Shown in pieces: positions 11,549 to 22,555 of a stretch of 64,000 nucleotides of DNA. Every line of letters starts with the position of its first letter. Within the stretch, counting starts at the first letter, position 1. A program made the position numbers and the translations under genes. Source of the stretch: Chrysophaeum taylorii (taxonomy: Eukaryota; Sar; Pelagophyceae; Pelagomonadales; Pelagomonadaceae); assembly GCA_029834535.1 (NCBI GenBank), contig JAQMWT010000009.1, positions 248,001 through 312,000 of the forward strand. Reading direction: 5' to 3'. The notes beneath the pieces are model-generated. The model saw nothing but the letters and a program-made list of their open reading frames with translations, was not told where the DNA came from and did no database searches.

Positions 11549-12819
11549 CCTCTCGCTTTGGGAGACGTCCGTTGACCGGCCCGAAAGTATCGACTCCTTC
11601 GAATTACCACTTCTTTTCGAAGAAGAAGAACGGCCTCGAACTTCCTTCCGTTGAGGGATGGAACGACGCCGAGTGCCTATGATGATGATGATGATGATGA
11701 CTCCGCACGGTTTTCTTTTCTTCGACGTGTCTGTCCCAAACACACACTCCGCGAGACTCCTCCTCCCATCGCAAGCGCGGTCGATTCCGCCGCTGCGCGT
11801 TGGTCGCCGCACTCCGAACCGTGGCTGCTGCTTTTTTTATTCCCCCCCAACGGAACTTATTTCAAATTCGAACTCGTTCCAAACTGCCGGAAAAAAATAC
11901 TATAGCCACGTCTGGTGGTGTGTGGTACTACTAACATGACTAGCCGCTAATGATGCGGCGAAAAACGGTCTTTGTCGAGAAGAAGAAGTGCACTGGCGTA
12001 TATCACAAAGGCGAATGGCATGGCTATCCGCCCCCTCGGACTGTTTTCTTCTTTCCTTCCTTGTGGGACGGTGTTCTATTCATATTACCACCACCACGTT
12101 TTTCTGGGAGAGAGCCTACGCTAGACAATTTCCACCTTTCGCCGCCGCCGCCAGAAGTTCAAACCTCTTATCCTTACTACTACTATTCTCCGATCTACTT
12201 GCTTAGCCGATCATGTTTGGCGACGGAGGAGGAGGACGGGTGCTTGGAACGTCGCCGATACAGACTCTGCAACGCGCCTCTTCCGCAGGAGCATCACCAT
12301 CCATCGCGGACGCGCCCTCCTCGATTCCATGATTCGCCCCATTGCTGATGGCACTCGCCGGAGTGTCCTCGATGGGGACTTTGCGCCGCGCATACTGAAC
12401 CGGCTTTCTATGGGGCCTGCTGCACTTTGGTCCGCGGTCTGGTGATGGGCTCTAAGCCACTGGCTCCCACAATGGTTCTCTTTCATCCTGCCTTCTTCTT
12501 CCTTGAGCTCTTTCCTCGTTTTCAGCTCCTGGCCTCTTCCATTTTGCGTATCCTCGCCCCTGTTTGTGCTTGTTTCGTCACATTCCCGGACCCGAAGGAA
12601 GAGAAAGGCGAAAGTAGAGGAATCGAAGGGACTTGGTTCGTAGGCACTGCCGCCGCGACCGCCGCCGCAAACCGCCCTTCGAGTACGGGGCAATCCAAAC
12701 CCGCCGCGCGGGAGTAACCGACCTCGCGCAACGCACGTTGCGGCGTTAAGCGGACAGAATATTAATACGACGAACCAAGAAATACAGAACGAGCGCATTT
12801 TTTGGACATGACGAAAAAA
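11549..12819. other. Interval between glycosyltransferase and Cys-rich protein genes
   Basis: Holds the possible N-terminal extension of the minus-strand glycosyltransferase (open to about 11812, including an ATC/GAT repeat at about 11679-11701). Beyond it are short frames on both strands with no family signature. The 195-aa minus-strand frame at 12211-12798 is low complexity and not convincing. A GC-rich stretch at about 12210-12440 is open for some distance on both strands and could hide a small spliced gene, but no product was recognised. Confidence 0.4.
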
Positions 12820-13593
12820 CTATGCGTTGTTGTCGCGCACGTTAAGGAGAGGCAGGGTGTAAGGGATGGTGAGGTCGACGGGTTTCGGGTGGTTCGAACC
12901 TCGTGCATATTGGAGGGGGGATGATTGGAGCTTAGACGCGGGTCGAACGTCGAGATCATAGTGGTGCGCCCGGTCGCCCGAGAAGTGCTGCGCCACGACC
13001 TCCCACGTGCACTGCCAGCCGCGGTACCCCTCGGGGCACGACTGGCATTCGGTGGGCGTCGTGAGCGCCCAGACGCTGGAGTATTTACCGGCGGGACAAT
13101 CGCCCGAGCAATCTCTGGTAGTGAGGCCTTTGCGGTTACCATACTTCCCCGGCGGACACGAGAGGCAATCATCGCTACTTTTCGCGCCAGTCCTGTCTCT
13201 GTAGGTGCCGAGCGGGCATTCGGCCGTGCACGACTGCGAGGCGAGACCTTCCGACTCGCCGTATCGTCCTCTCGGGCAATCCTCGCATCCCTCGATCCGG
13301 AACCCGACGTCCCTGTGGTAGTTGGTGTCCGACGAGGAGGTTGGCCGGTACTTGCCCACGGGGCATGTGATCGACGGCACCGTCCCTAGATTCGTCTCGA
13401 GGTTCTCTCCCGTAAACCAGGACACGTGTTCCTGGTACCCAGCGATCAGGAGCTTGCGTCTGTTGTGGGGCTCGATGCGGAGGAGCAATACAGTCACACC
13501 AACAAGGATGCACGTCGCGATCGCGAACTCCCGCTTCCTCTTCAACGAAGAAGAGCACGGTCTTCTTCTTCTTCTTCTCATCATCATCATCAT
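12820..13593 (-). CDS. Single-pass membrane protein with GCC2/GCC3 (ephrin-receptor-like) Cys repeats
   Basis: A 257-aa protein starting at a run of five ATG codons (first at 13593). A basic Arg-rich N-terminus is followed by a membrane segment (about 20-40, IATCILVGVTVLLL), giving a type II or signal-anchor orientation. The outside part carries tandem cysteine modules of the form C-P-x-G-x-Y/F ... C-x2-C (CPVGKYRP, CPRGRYGESEG, CPLGTYRDRTG, CPPGKYGNRKG, CPAGKYSS, ending CPEGYRGWQC). This is the pattern of GCC2_GCC3/ephrin-receptor-like repeats, common in secreted and surface proteins of protists. A Ser/Pro-rich tail closes the protein. Function is unknown; a surface adhesion or sensing role is inference. 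Divergent from the exostosin-like gene at 13702. Confidence 0.72.
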   Translation of the reverse strand: MMMMMRRRRRRPCSSSLKRKREFAIATCILVGVTVLLLRIEPHNRRKLLIAGYQEHVSWFTGENLETNLGTVPSITCPVGKYRPTSSSDTNYHRDVGFRIEGCEDCPRGRYGESEGLASQSCTAECPLGTYRDRTGAKSSDDCLSCPPGKYGNRKGLTTRDCSGDCPAGKYSSVWALTTPTECQSCPEGYRGWQCTWEVVAQHFSGDRAHHYDLDVRPASKLQSSPLQYARGSNHPKPVDLTIPYTLPLLNVRDNNA

Positions 13594-13701
13594 CGCCAGA
13601 TGTTTTGGATACGTATCTTCTTTGATCCAGGGTAAGGCTATAAAATACACACGTCTTAATAAATAAATAGGGCCCGCCGAAAATAACAACAACAACAACC
13701 A
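13594..13701. promoter_or_regulatory. Divergent promoter, 108 bp
   Basis: Intergenic interval between the minus-strand Cys-repeat protein and the plus-strand exostosin-like gene. It is AT-richer than both genes (TATAAAATAC near 13639, AATAAATAAATAG near 13659), so either AT block could act as a core promoter in one direction. An AACAACAACAACAACC leader precedes the plus ATG. Confidence 0.45.
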
Positions 13702-15054
13702 ATGCTCTCCTTGGCGGCGGCGGCGGCGCTGGTGTGCTTTGCAGCGGCTACATCGCCCCACGACGACCTCTCGACGCAGCAGTGCTTGACCGAGTGGAGT
13801 GACTGCGAGGAGTTGGCGTGCAGTGGCAAGTTTTCACGGCAGTGTCTGGAGAGTTTCGTGCCGTGGCGCGTCGCCTACTCCCGCGTCCGCTGCTGCCTGC
13901 GATGCTGCCTCACGTACTGGCTCCAAACTCTCGGTCTCGCCGAAAACTTTGCGTTCAACATCGCCAACGCTTCATGGTTGTTCGGCCACCCGCGGATCGA
14001 CGAAATGCTCGTCGGCTTCGACGCCGAGGCGACGATGATCTTCGCAGACTACAGAGTTTCGATCAAAGGAATGAAGCAGGTTTTTGTGAAGGATCGCTCG
14101 TTTGAGTGGGACGACAGAACAAGAGCAGGCGAAAGGAGAGGAGGGCCGGTTCTCGTGGAAGCGAGTTTCGGCGACGGCTGCGGAAGGTATTCTGGTTACG
14201 ATTTCGGCGCGCAACGACAGACGGCGTTGCGGGCGCTCGAACGTGACGTTCTGCCAAAGCATCATCGAGTTGTCCTCGTTTCGAGCGACGACTGCGACGC
14301 GGGTCACGATCGTCTCATGGAGGATCCGCGGCTGGTGGCGTGGTTCGCCACGAACCCCGTAGACTGGCGCTCGAAGAGGCATCCAAAATTGAGAGCATTT
14401 CCTATTGGCGTTCACGAGAAAAGACGCTTGATTCCGTTCCTGACGGGCGACGAGGCCAAGGACCGCTCGAACCTTTTGATGTGTTGCTGCATGACGCACG
14501 CTCCGCCACCTTCGGTGGACGACGAGAAATACAAAAACGCGAATCCTCGATTGAAAGCACTGTTTGACGACGCGGATTTGCTGTTGAACCGTTCTTCGTA
14601 CGACGCATTGTTTGTGCCAAAGAAACTCCTCCACGTCTCTGTGGAGGCCCTCGTCAAGCGCGTCAGAAGATTTCACGTCGTGAAGCAGCTAGCGACGCAC
14701 TTTGGAGATCGTTGCGAAACCAGAACCCGCAAGTTTGAAGACTATGCCAGTGCGCTCGTGGACGCCAAGTTCGTGGCGTCCCCCCACGGTAACGGTAGGG
14801 CGTGTCACCGGGAGTGGGAGGCGCTCGCCGCCGGCGCAATTCCATTGGTTGACTACGACGACTCCGAGGCGATGGCGTCGTTATACGACGGCCTTCCCAT
14901 CATCCGGGTCAAGGACTGGCGCGAGGTGACCCCTCGATTTCTCGACGACGCCTACGAGAGCCTCCTTAGAGATGCCAAACGCCGCAAAGTCGGCCTTACC
15001 AAGCTCTTCGTGCCGTACTGGATCAAGCAGTACACAGACCCATTATTCCTTTAG
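13702..15054 (+). CDS. Exostosin-like (GT47-type) glycosyltransferase, secreted or lumenal
   Basis: A 450-aa protein with an N-terminal signal peptide or anchor (MLSLAAAAALVCFAAATS) followed by a cysteine-rich segment (about 27-75, several C-x2/3-C pairs). The C-terminal half carries the exostosin-type sugar-nucleotide-binding signature: FVASPHGNGRACHREWEALA then GAIPLVDY (about 355-385), equivalent to the family pattern S-P-x-G-x-x-x-D/C-x-R-x-W-E-A-L-x-x-G-x-x-P-V. A preceding segment LRAFPIGVHEK also fits. Such enzymes act in the Golgi on cell-surface polysaccharides. The first third does not resemble animal exostosins, so substrate cannot be named. A second, divergent exostosin-like gene lies at 52673. 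Confidence 0.78.
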   Translation: MLSLAAAAALVCFAAATSPHDDLSTQQCLTEWSDCEELACSGKFSRQCLESFVPWRVAYSRVRCCLRCCLTYWLQTLGLAENFAFNIANASWLFGHPRIDEMLVGFDAEATMIFADYRVSIKGMKQVFVKDRSFEWDDRTRAGERRGGPVLVEASFGDGCGRYSGYDFGAQRQTALRALERDVLPKHHRVVLVSSDDCDAGHDRLMEDPRLVAWFATNPVDWRSKRHPKLRAFPIGVHEKRRLIPFLTGDEAKDRSNLLMCCCMTHAPPPSVDDEKYKNANPRLKALFDDADLLLNRSSYDALFVPKKLLHVSVEALVKRVRRFHVVKQLATHFGDRCETRTRKFEDYASALVDAKFVASPHGNGRACHREWEALAAGAIPLVDYDDSEAMASLYDGLPIIRVKDWREVTPRFLDDAYESLLRDAKRRKVGLTKLFVPYWIKQYTDPLFL

Positions 15055-16852
15055 AGGCCTTCGCCGGAATTTTTATTTATTTATTTATTTAATTATATTG
15101 ACGCGGCAATCGTGCCACAGCGTGCCACAGCGAAGCCACTAGGGACGATCTGCGCGGCAAGAGAGGCCGTCAAGCAAGGTCCATCATCGCTTGGTAGTAG
15201 TAGAAAAAGCCAAGGTGCATGAAGTGGGTGCAGAAAGATTATGCGCCCGTGCGCGCGACTAGAAGTGGCACTGGATTACGGAGACCTTTTCGCAGGTGGC
15301 AGCTAGCCGAGTTTTTAGTCTCCGTTTGTTATTGGAAGGAATGTGGCTGTTAGTGGTCGCGAGCTCGCGGGCGGATCACGACCGAAGCTGCCCGTCTTGG
15401 TGGCAGCCTTCAACCAGTCACAGGCTGAAAAGAAGACTAGCGTCGCCGAGCCGACAACATGCTGACACCGCGGAAGGCCGAGAGTTGGCGTGTTGAATAA
15501 TGTCCCGTGGGACTTCGTTCGAGACGCGACGATGCGACCAAGAGGACGCTCGGTGGGTCGCGGCCGACGAACTTTGAATGAAAAGACCTGAGGATAACGC
15601 GAAGCCGCTCCATCGACGATGCGCGAGATGCCTCTACTAACGGTCGCGAGGACGACGTGGACAATCTCCACCGGCTGAGCGAGGAGCACGCGTGGAATTG
15701 GACGCGAAGGATGAGGCCCCAGAAAATAGATTAGGAAGAGAGCGACGAGCGTTCCGCCCGCCCTGGGGCGACAAGCGATAGTTTCCACCAAAATCTTCTG
15801 CGTTGCCGAGAAAGGGTGGTCGCTGTAAAAACACACGTAGAAAAAGCCAAAACGCGAAAGTTTGGCGGCGCAAACCAAGCTACGCGACAAGGAATGAATT
15901 CTGCTACCATCACGTCGACAACGACTCCTAAATGCGGGCACCTGAGAGCGGATAATAATAAGACTTCGTCTTTGACTATCACTGGGCAACTGCCACCAGA
16001 AGCCCGAGGAGGGCGACGCGAAAGAGGAAAGAAGGAGAAGACCGAGACTACGAGGGGCAGCAGCGATGCTGCGAAGTGCCCCCCTCGAGGTGGACGCTAC
16101 GGACGTGACGACTCTGGAAGAGGCGACGCCTCAGCCAACCCGACGTCTGCTTTGTGGCGGCGCCATTAGTGTCGTCGCCGCCTGGCCGTTCGCGACACCG
16201 ACGACGCCCCGCGTGGAAAACTGTTGTGTACGCGATCTTCCAAGGCGCTACCTCGAAGGGAGCTCTTCGAGTAGCCAACACGGAGTCGCTCCCGACGACG
16301 ACCTTTTTTAGTCTACACCGGTTGACAATCTCTCGACGAGGCGTCGCATGTTCGGTGTCCGCTCGGCTTTGAGCACTAATATGTGGGCAGCAACGACGGG
16401 TGGGCGGTTCCTCGAAGATTGTTGTTCAAAAAAGGTATTTTGGCTCAGATCTTCTACACACTCAGAGCAAGCCCAGACCACGATGTCTGCGCTTCCGTGG
16501 CGTCGTACCACCACCGTACCAAAGCTAGAGTTGTATTTAAGGAAAAGGAACGAACGATTTTTTTTTTTCTGCCAGGTACAATGTATCTCTGGTACTAACT
16601 ACTACGGCGGTGGAATCTTACTCTTACCCTCTTCCTCCCGGCGCTGAACAGAGTGCTTGTAGTAAGTAACAACAACAAGAAAATTGAACAAAACGAGAGA
16701 GAGAGAGAGAGAGAGGAGGAGGACCGTTGAGAAGAAAGGGGTTTGAAAATTCCATAAAAAAGGAGGAATGAATAGAAAGGCGAGGACGTCGCGTGTTGGT
16801 TGTTGTTTGTTTGTTTTTTGTGCGATGGGCTGAGCAGCGGCGTAGCGAGCAT
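15055..16852. other. Gene-poor 1.8-kb interval upstream of the myosin gene
   Basis: No gene is supported. The first 60 bases hold a TTTATTTATTTATTTA tract, probably part of the 3' end region of the preceding gene. A 224-aa minus-strand frame (15315-15989) lacks any family features. A (GA)n tract at about 16702-16722 and T-rich segments just before 16850 belong to the myosin promoter or 5' leader. Confidence 0.5.
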
Positions 16853-19800
16853 ATGGAGGCGGGGGCGTGCGTGTGGGTGCGCGACGAGGCCGAGGGATGG
16901 GTGGCGGGTGTGTTGGTGGAGAAGCGGGGGGATTCGCTGGTGATCGACGTGGAGGGATGCGTGCGGCACGTGAAGACGAGGTCGGAGTCGGAGGAGGTTG
17001 AGACAGAGGACGTGAAACCGCGCGAAGAGGACTCGGAGACGCCGACGGATTTGATAAGTCTGCCCGTGCTTCACGAGCCGGCCATTCTGCACGCGTTGGA
17101 GCGGCGGTACGAAGGGGGTGCGATCTACACGTTCAACGGGGCCATATTGATAGCGGTAAATCCGTTCCAGAAGCTAGATTTATATACGGACGAGATTCTC
17201 GAGTCGTACTACAACAACGGTCTGATGAAATCCCAGGGTATCGAGTCTGGGGCCATGGAGCCGCACGTGTACACGATCGCGGACGCGGCGTACCGGGACA
17301 TGGCGACGTGCATCGCGCGGCGGGTGGACGCGTCGCAGAGCATTTTGATTTCGGGCGAGTCTGGCGCCGGGAAGACGGAGTCGACGAAGATATGCATGCG
17401 ATATCTGACGGTGGCCGGGGCGTCGAACGAGACCTCGGTGATGGACCGCGTGCTGCAGTCGAATCCGATATTGGAGGCGTTTGGGAACGCGCGAACGGTT
17501 CGGAACGACAACAGCTCGAGGTTTGGTAAGTATATAGACCTCAAATTCGATCCGCGCGGCACGATGCGCGGCGCGGCGATCGAGACGTATCTGCTGGAGA
17601 AGATTCGGTTGCCGCGGCACGCTCCGGGGGAGCGAAACTTTCACATATTTTATCAGCTGCACGCGGCGAGGACGCGATCGACCGACGACGCGGTAGGGCT
17701 CGCGACGGCCGACCTGATGAAGGAGCCGTGGGCTTTGGACGAGGCGTGCGGGGCGTACTACCAGTACACCAAGCAGGGCGGCGTGCTGGAACTCGAGCAC
17801 TTGGACGACGGCGTCGAGTTCGTGAAGCTGGCCAAGGCGCTCAAGACGCTGGGGTTTGTCGGCGAGGACGCGGCCAAGGCGCTCGCTTTGGTCGCGAGCT
17901 TGCTGCATCTCGGGGACGTGCAGTTCGACTTTGACGCCGGGAGCGACGGAGGCGGGTCGGTCGTTGCGCCGTCGGGGGAGCTGGGACACGCGGCGCGGTT
18001 GTCGGGGCTTCCGGAAGACGCTTTGCTTCAGGCGCTGACGCGGCGGACGGTCAAAACGCGCGCTGAGGAGTACGTCGTGCGGCTGGTGCCCGACGACGCG
18101 GCGTCGGCGAGGGACGCGGTGGCCAAGGCGTTGTACGGGCGATTGTTCGAGTGGTTGGTGGAAAAGATCAACCAGGGCGTGAACAACACGACCGAGACGA
18201 CCATCGCGTCGATCGGAGTGCTGGACATTTTCGGGTTCGAGTGTTTCGCATCGAATTCGTTCGAGCAGCTTTGCATCAACTACACGAACGAGACGCTCCA
18301 GCAACAGTTCAACCGGTACGTGTTCAAGCTCGAGCAGGAGGAGTACGCGCGGGAGGCGATCACCTGGTCCTTCATCGAGTTTCCCGACAACCAGGACTGC
18401 CTGGACCTGATCGAAGGGACGCGCCGCCAGATGCCGCCCGACGGCGGGTTGCTGGCGATGCTCGACGACGAGTGTCGCCTGCCGCGCGGCTCGGACGCCA
18501 ACTACGCCGCGCGCGTCTCGAAATCCCTCGGTGCCGCCTCGAAGCGGCTGAGCGTGTCGAAGAAACAGGTGGTCGAGGGCATTTTCGCCGTCTCGCACTA
18601 CGCGGGCCTCGTTCCGTACGCGGTCAAGGGGTTTTTAGAGAAAAACAAGGACGAGCTTCCGCGCGCCGCGGGCCAGCTCTTCGACGAGGCGCGTTCGAGC
18701 GAGCCGCTGATCGGGGCCATCTGCGACAGCCATTTCCGCGCGGCCGAGCGCGCGGCGCAGGCGGCCGCCTCCGCTTCGGCCCGGCGCGGCAGCAGCGGCC
18801 GGAGCGCGTCGGTCAAGCCGACGGCCGGCACCATCACGGTCGGGACGCAGTTCAAGACGCAGCTCGCGTCGCTCATGCGCGCCGTCGGCCAGACCAAGCC
18901 CCACTACATCCGGTGCCTCAAGCCCAACGACAAGAACGTCCCAAACCAGTTCTGGCGCGCGAGGGTCACCGAGCAGCTCCGGTACGGCGGCGTCCTCGAG
19001 GCGGTGCGCGTCGCGCGCTCGGGCTTTCCCGTGCGCATGTCTCACGTCGAGTTCTCGAGTTACTACGCCGTGCTCGGCCCGTCGACGAGGTTCGAGGACG
19101 ACAAGAAGAAGCACTGCGAGGCAATTATCGCCGCGGCGAGCGCGGCGTGCGGGTTCGCGGCCGACCAAGCTCAGCTCGGAAAGACGAAGGTCTTCCTCCG
19201 CAAGTCGGCGCACGACGCCATGGAAGCCGCGAGGACGCACGCGCGCCGCGCCGCCGCCACGGTCCTCACGAGCGTCGCCAGGACCTTCATGTGCTCGTCG
19301 TCGCTCTCCCGGCGCCTCGCCGCGGCCCGGCGCCTGGCCCGCATCGCCCGCGGCGCGATCGCCCGAGCGCGCGCCAGAACGGCGCGCAGACGCCGCGCGT
19401 CGATCGCGATCCAGAAGACGGCGCGCTCGGCGCGTTCGTTGTCGACCTACGTCGCCGCGCGCCGCGGCGCGTGCCTCCTCGCGGCCCTCGCGAGGGGCGC
19501 CCGGGGCCGCGTCCAGGCCGAGACCCTGCGGCGGCTGCGCGCCGTGTCTCTCATCGCGCGCACCGTCGGCCGCGGCGCCCCCAAGCGGCTCGCTTTCCTG
19601 CGCTCGCGGTCGGCTTTGGTCTCGTTCCAGTGTCGCGCGCGCGCGCGCATGGCGAAGAAGGCCCTCCGAGCGCTCCGCTTGGCCGAGCGCGACGTGGGAC
19701 GCCTCCGCCAGGAACAGGCCAAGATGAAGGAGGAGATCCTGCGGCTCCGCCAGCAGGCGGCCGCGGCCGCCCTCGAGCGCGAGGCGGCCGCCGCCAAGGC

Positions 19801-21374
19801 CTCGAGCGAGGAGGTCGCGCGCCTCAAGGACGCGATGGAGCGCGAAAAGCACCAGTGGCTCGACGAGCAGAAGCTCGCGCGCCAAAAGGCGAGCGACGAG
19901 CTTCTTCTGGTCAAGGAGTCGGCCGAGGCCCAGGTCGCGAGGCTCCGAGCGGCCCTCGACGCCGAGTCGGCGGAGCGCCTCCGCGCGGAGGAGGCGCTTC
20001 GCGTCGCGCACTCGGAGCGCGACGCCGCGAGGGCAGAGTCGCGCGACCTCAAGTCCCGTCTCGCCGCCGCCGCCGCTGCCGCCGTCAAGGAGAATCCGCA
20101 ACCATTATTAGAGAGCGTTGTTCCTTCGCAACAACAACAGCAGCAGCAGCAACAGAAGACTCCCGAGAAACAACCGCCGCCGCAGCAGGCCGCCGCCGCG
20201 GCGCAGCAGCTGCAAGAGCGCGACAACGCCATCTCGCGGCTCCGCGCCGAACTCGAGGCCGAGAGGGCGGCGCGCGCCGAGGCCGAAAGGGCCGCGCGCG
20301 CCGAGGCCGAGAGGGCGGCGGCCTCGGTGGCGGCCGCCGCGCAAACGACGCGTCGGTCCGACGCGCCCCGAACGTCTTACGAAAGGCCGTCGTCGATATC
20401 GGTGGACGAAGACGCGGACGGCTTCAACGACGCGGGCGACGACGAGGACGAGGTCTTCCGCGAGAAGGCGCGCTCGGGCGTGCTAGTCGCCGTGTGGGAA
20501 GAGGACGTCGTCGCGGGCGAGCCGGTGTCGCTCGTCGTCGTAGAGGACAAGGACGACAAGTTCGCGCTCTCGTTCCAGTCGCGCTCCCGCAACCTCTTCC
20601 GCCGCAAGAAGCCACCCCACGCCGTCACCTCGGACGACGTCTACGCCGTCCGCCCCGGCCACTCGTCCCTCTGCGGCCTGAGCGGCGACGACGACGACTC
20701 GGCCTTCATCACGCTCGTCGCAGAACAGCCCGACGACGCCGCCGCCGCGGGAGGCATTCGTCGGGAAATCGTCATACAGTTCGCCTCGGTCGAGGCGCGC
20801 AAGGAGGCCCTCGCGGGCCTGCGCCATCTCCTCGCCAAGCGCGGCCTCGCCGCCCCCGTCCCGGCGGTCGCGAAAGCCACGCCCACGCCCAAGGGCAAGA
20901 CCCTCCCTCCCTCGCCCGCGCCTCCAAAGCACCAGCCGACGCCGCCCCCCAAGCAGCTGCCCCCCGCGCCGACGCCCACCGACGACGCCGTCGCCGAGCT
21001 CGAGAAGCAGCTCTTGCTCGAGCGCGCCAACAACCAGAAAATGATGCTCCAGATGCTCGAGATGCAGAACGACGTCAACCGCTCTTCTGCCAAGATCGTC
21101 GAGCTCAAGCAGGAGGCGGCCGGCCTTCGCGCGCAGCTCGTCAGCCGCGACAGGATGCATGCCGACGACGCTCGCATGCGCCTCCAGCTCGGCAAGAGGT
21201 GCGTGCGTCCGTTTTTCTTTCTCGCCACCATCCTTTCCTCAGGCTCCAACAGCTCGTCTTCGACAACGCCGCGCTCCGCCGCGAATGCGTGCGTCCGCCC
21301 TGCATCTTCGTCTCTGATCATCTCTGTCGTATGCACAGGACGACCTCAACGCGCAATTGGCGAAGAAGTACTAG
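16853..21374 (+). CDS. Myosin heavy chain with coiled coil and PH-like C-terminal domain (three exons)
   Basis: An actin motor of 1,475 aa by my reconstruction: exons 16853-21198, 21243-21288 and 21339-21374, with GT-AG introns of 44 and 50 bp whose removal keeps the frame and ends in a coiled-coil-like tail. ATG at 16853 is preferred; the frame opens upstream at GTG. Motor landmarks: GESGAGKT P-loop (168-175), switch I NDNSSRFGKYI (218-228), switch II LDIFGFE (about 456-462), HYIRCLKPN (about 683-691). The neck (about 800-930) is Arg/Ala-rich with only degenerate IQ motifs. A predicted coiled coil follows (about 940-1080), then polyglutamine, an Ala/Arg/Glu-rich stretch, and a globular segment (about 1200-1330) ending IVIQFASVEARKEALAGLR that looks PH-like. 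Class is uncertain; probably a stramenopile-specific unconventional myosin for vesicle or organelle transport. Confidence 0.95.
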
Positions 21375-22095
21375 GCTCCGCGTTCCCCCTACGCTCTCGA
21401 TCGATGATCAGAACAGATCAGAATCACGATCGAGGGGCGCACACCAGCGCGCCCAGCCCACCACAAAGAGTTACTTAGACGCACACACGCAGAGAGAGTG
21501 AGAGTGAGAGAGTGAGGGAGAGAGTGATGAATGAGAGCGGGCCTCACCTTCCTTCTTCTTCTTCTTTGCACGTAATTATTACTTAATTTTTAAAGTCAGC
21601 ACGTTCTGAAAAGTAAGCGGTTCCCTACCTTTCCCTCAAAAACCTGACGTGGAGCATCGCGTATTCGTAACCAAGTGCTGACTCACTCACACCTGTAAGT
21701 TGCAAAGCCCTGACAGTAGCCTGCCTGACTGACACACAGGTGCAGTAAAGCTCTGACGTGGAGCATCACGTAGCGCTGACTCACGTGTGTATGTATAAAA
21801 GCGGAGGGGGTATTTAAAAGTGTCCAAAAGATGACAGACAAAAAAAAAGGCGCGCGAGTAGGGTAAGGATTATAGATATGTTCGGGGCTTCAAGTTATTA
21901 CGATATTACGATGAGTACGACGACGACTGGCTTCAAGTTATGACGCGACTGGCTTCAAGTTATGACGACGCGACTGTTTTCAGCTTCAAGCACCTTGCAA
22001 CACCTGCGGCTTTCCGTTAGTCAATGATAATTAATCCGTTTCTTTCTTTTTCACCCCCTCGCCTGTGTTGGTCTGACCGAACACGCGCTGGGATT

Positions 22096-22168
22096 CATTT
22101 CATTTCATTTCATTTCATTTCATTTCATTTCATTTCATTTCATTTCATTTCATTTCATTTCATTCATT
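22096..22168 (+). repeat. (CATTT)n microsatellite
   Basis: Thirteen perfect CATTT units in a row, then a degenerate CATTCATT end. Its reading frame is an artefact of the repeat. Confidence 0.95.
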
Positions 22169-22230
22169 CGGCTACGCCCCGCGGCGCATTGGGCTGGCCT
22201 CTAGTCAGCCAGTGAGTCGGCGTTCGGTAT

Positions 22231-22261
22231 CCAAGCAAGCAAGCAAGCAAGCAAGCAAGAG
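22231..22261 (+). repeat. (CAAG)n microsatellite
   Basis: About seven CAAG units in tandem, in the intergenic region upstream of the gene at 22556. Confidence 0.9.
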
Positions 22262-22555
22262 GGTCATTCGTATACATACCATATACCATGCCACAGCTTG
22301 ATGGCTGGGCAGAGTGCGTCGCTGAAAGAAAGTAAAGATCGGTTGGCGTGTGTGTCGTTCGTGTTGATTCTCGGGGCAAGGATTGTAAGGAGGTTGAAAT
22401 AAAGATTTCAAGCTCAAGGACATGACGCACACAGGTGTTGCCGTTGGGTCGTGTCAAGGTTGAAGACAAATGTTGCAGTGTTCCCTGATTCCAGGCGTTT
22501 CCTAGCAAAGCAAAACAATTATTGTGTGGTCGGGCAGGTTGGGGGCATCAAGCAG

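Larger units (their letters stand above)
21375..22555. other. Intergenic minisatellite and microsatellite region
   Basis: No gene. Several repeat types are visible. A CTGACGTGGAGCATC unit occurs near 21644 and again near 21753 with AC/TCACTCAC flanks. A GGCTTCAAGTTAT(GACGACG) unit recurs three times between about 21890 and 21975. Pentanucleotide and tetranucleotide tracts follow (listed separately). TATAAAAGCGG near 21795 resembles a TATA box but no gene starts nearby. The last 100 bases are the 5' leader of the gene at 22556. Confidence 0.6.

Noticed and set aside
12211-12798. 195-codon minus-strand frame
   Set aside because: Low complexity, no recognisable motif, no targeting or membrane pattern, and no support from neighbours.
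18151-21501. 1,116-codon plus-strand frame overlapping the myosin gene
   Set aside because: Arg/Gly/Ala/Pro-rich shadow of the GC-rich myosin frame, with no domain. The myosin frame explains the region fully.
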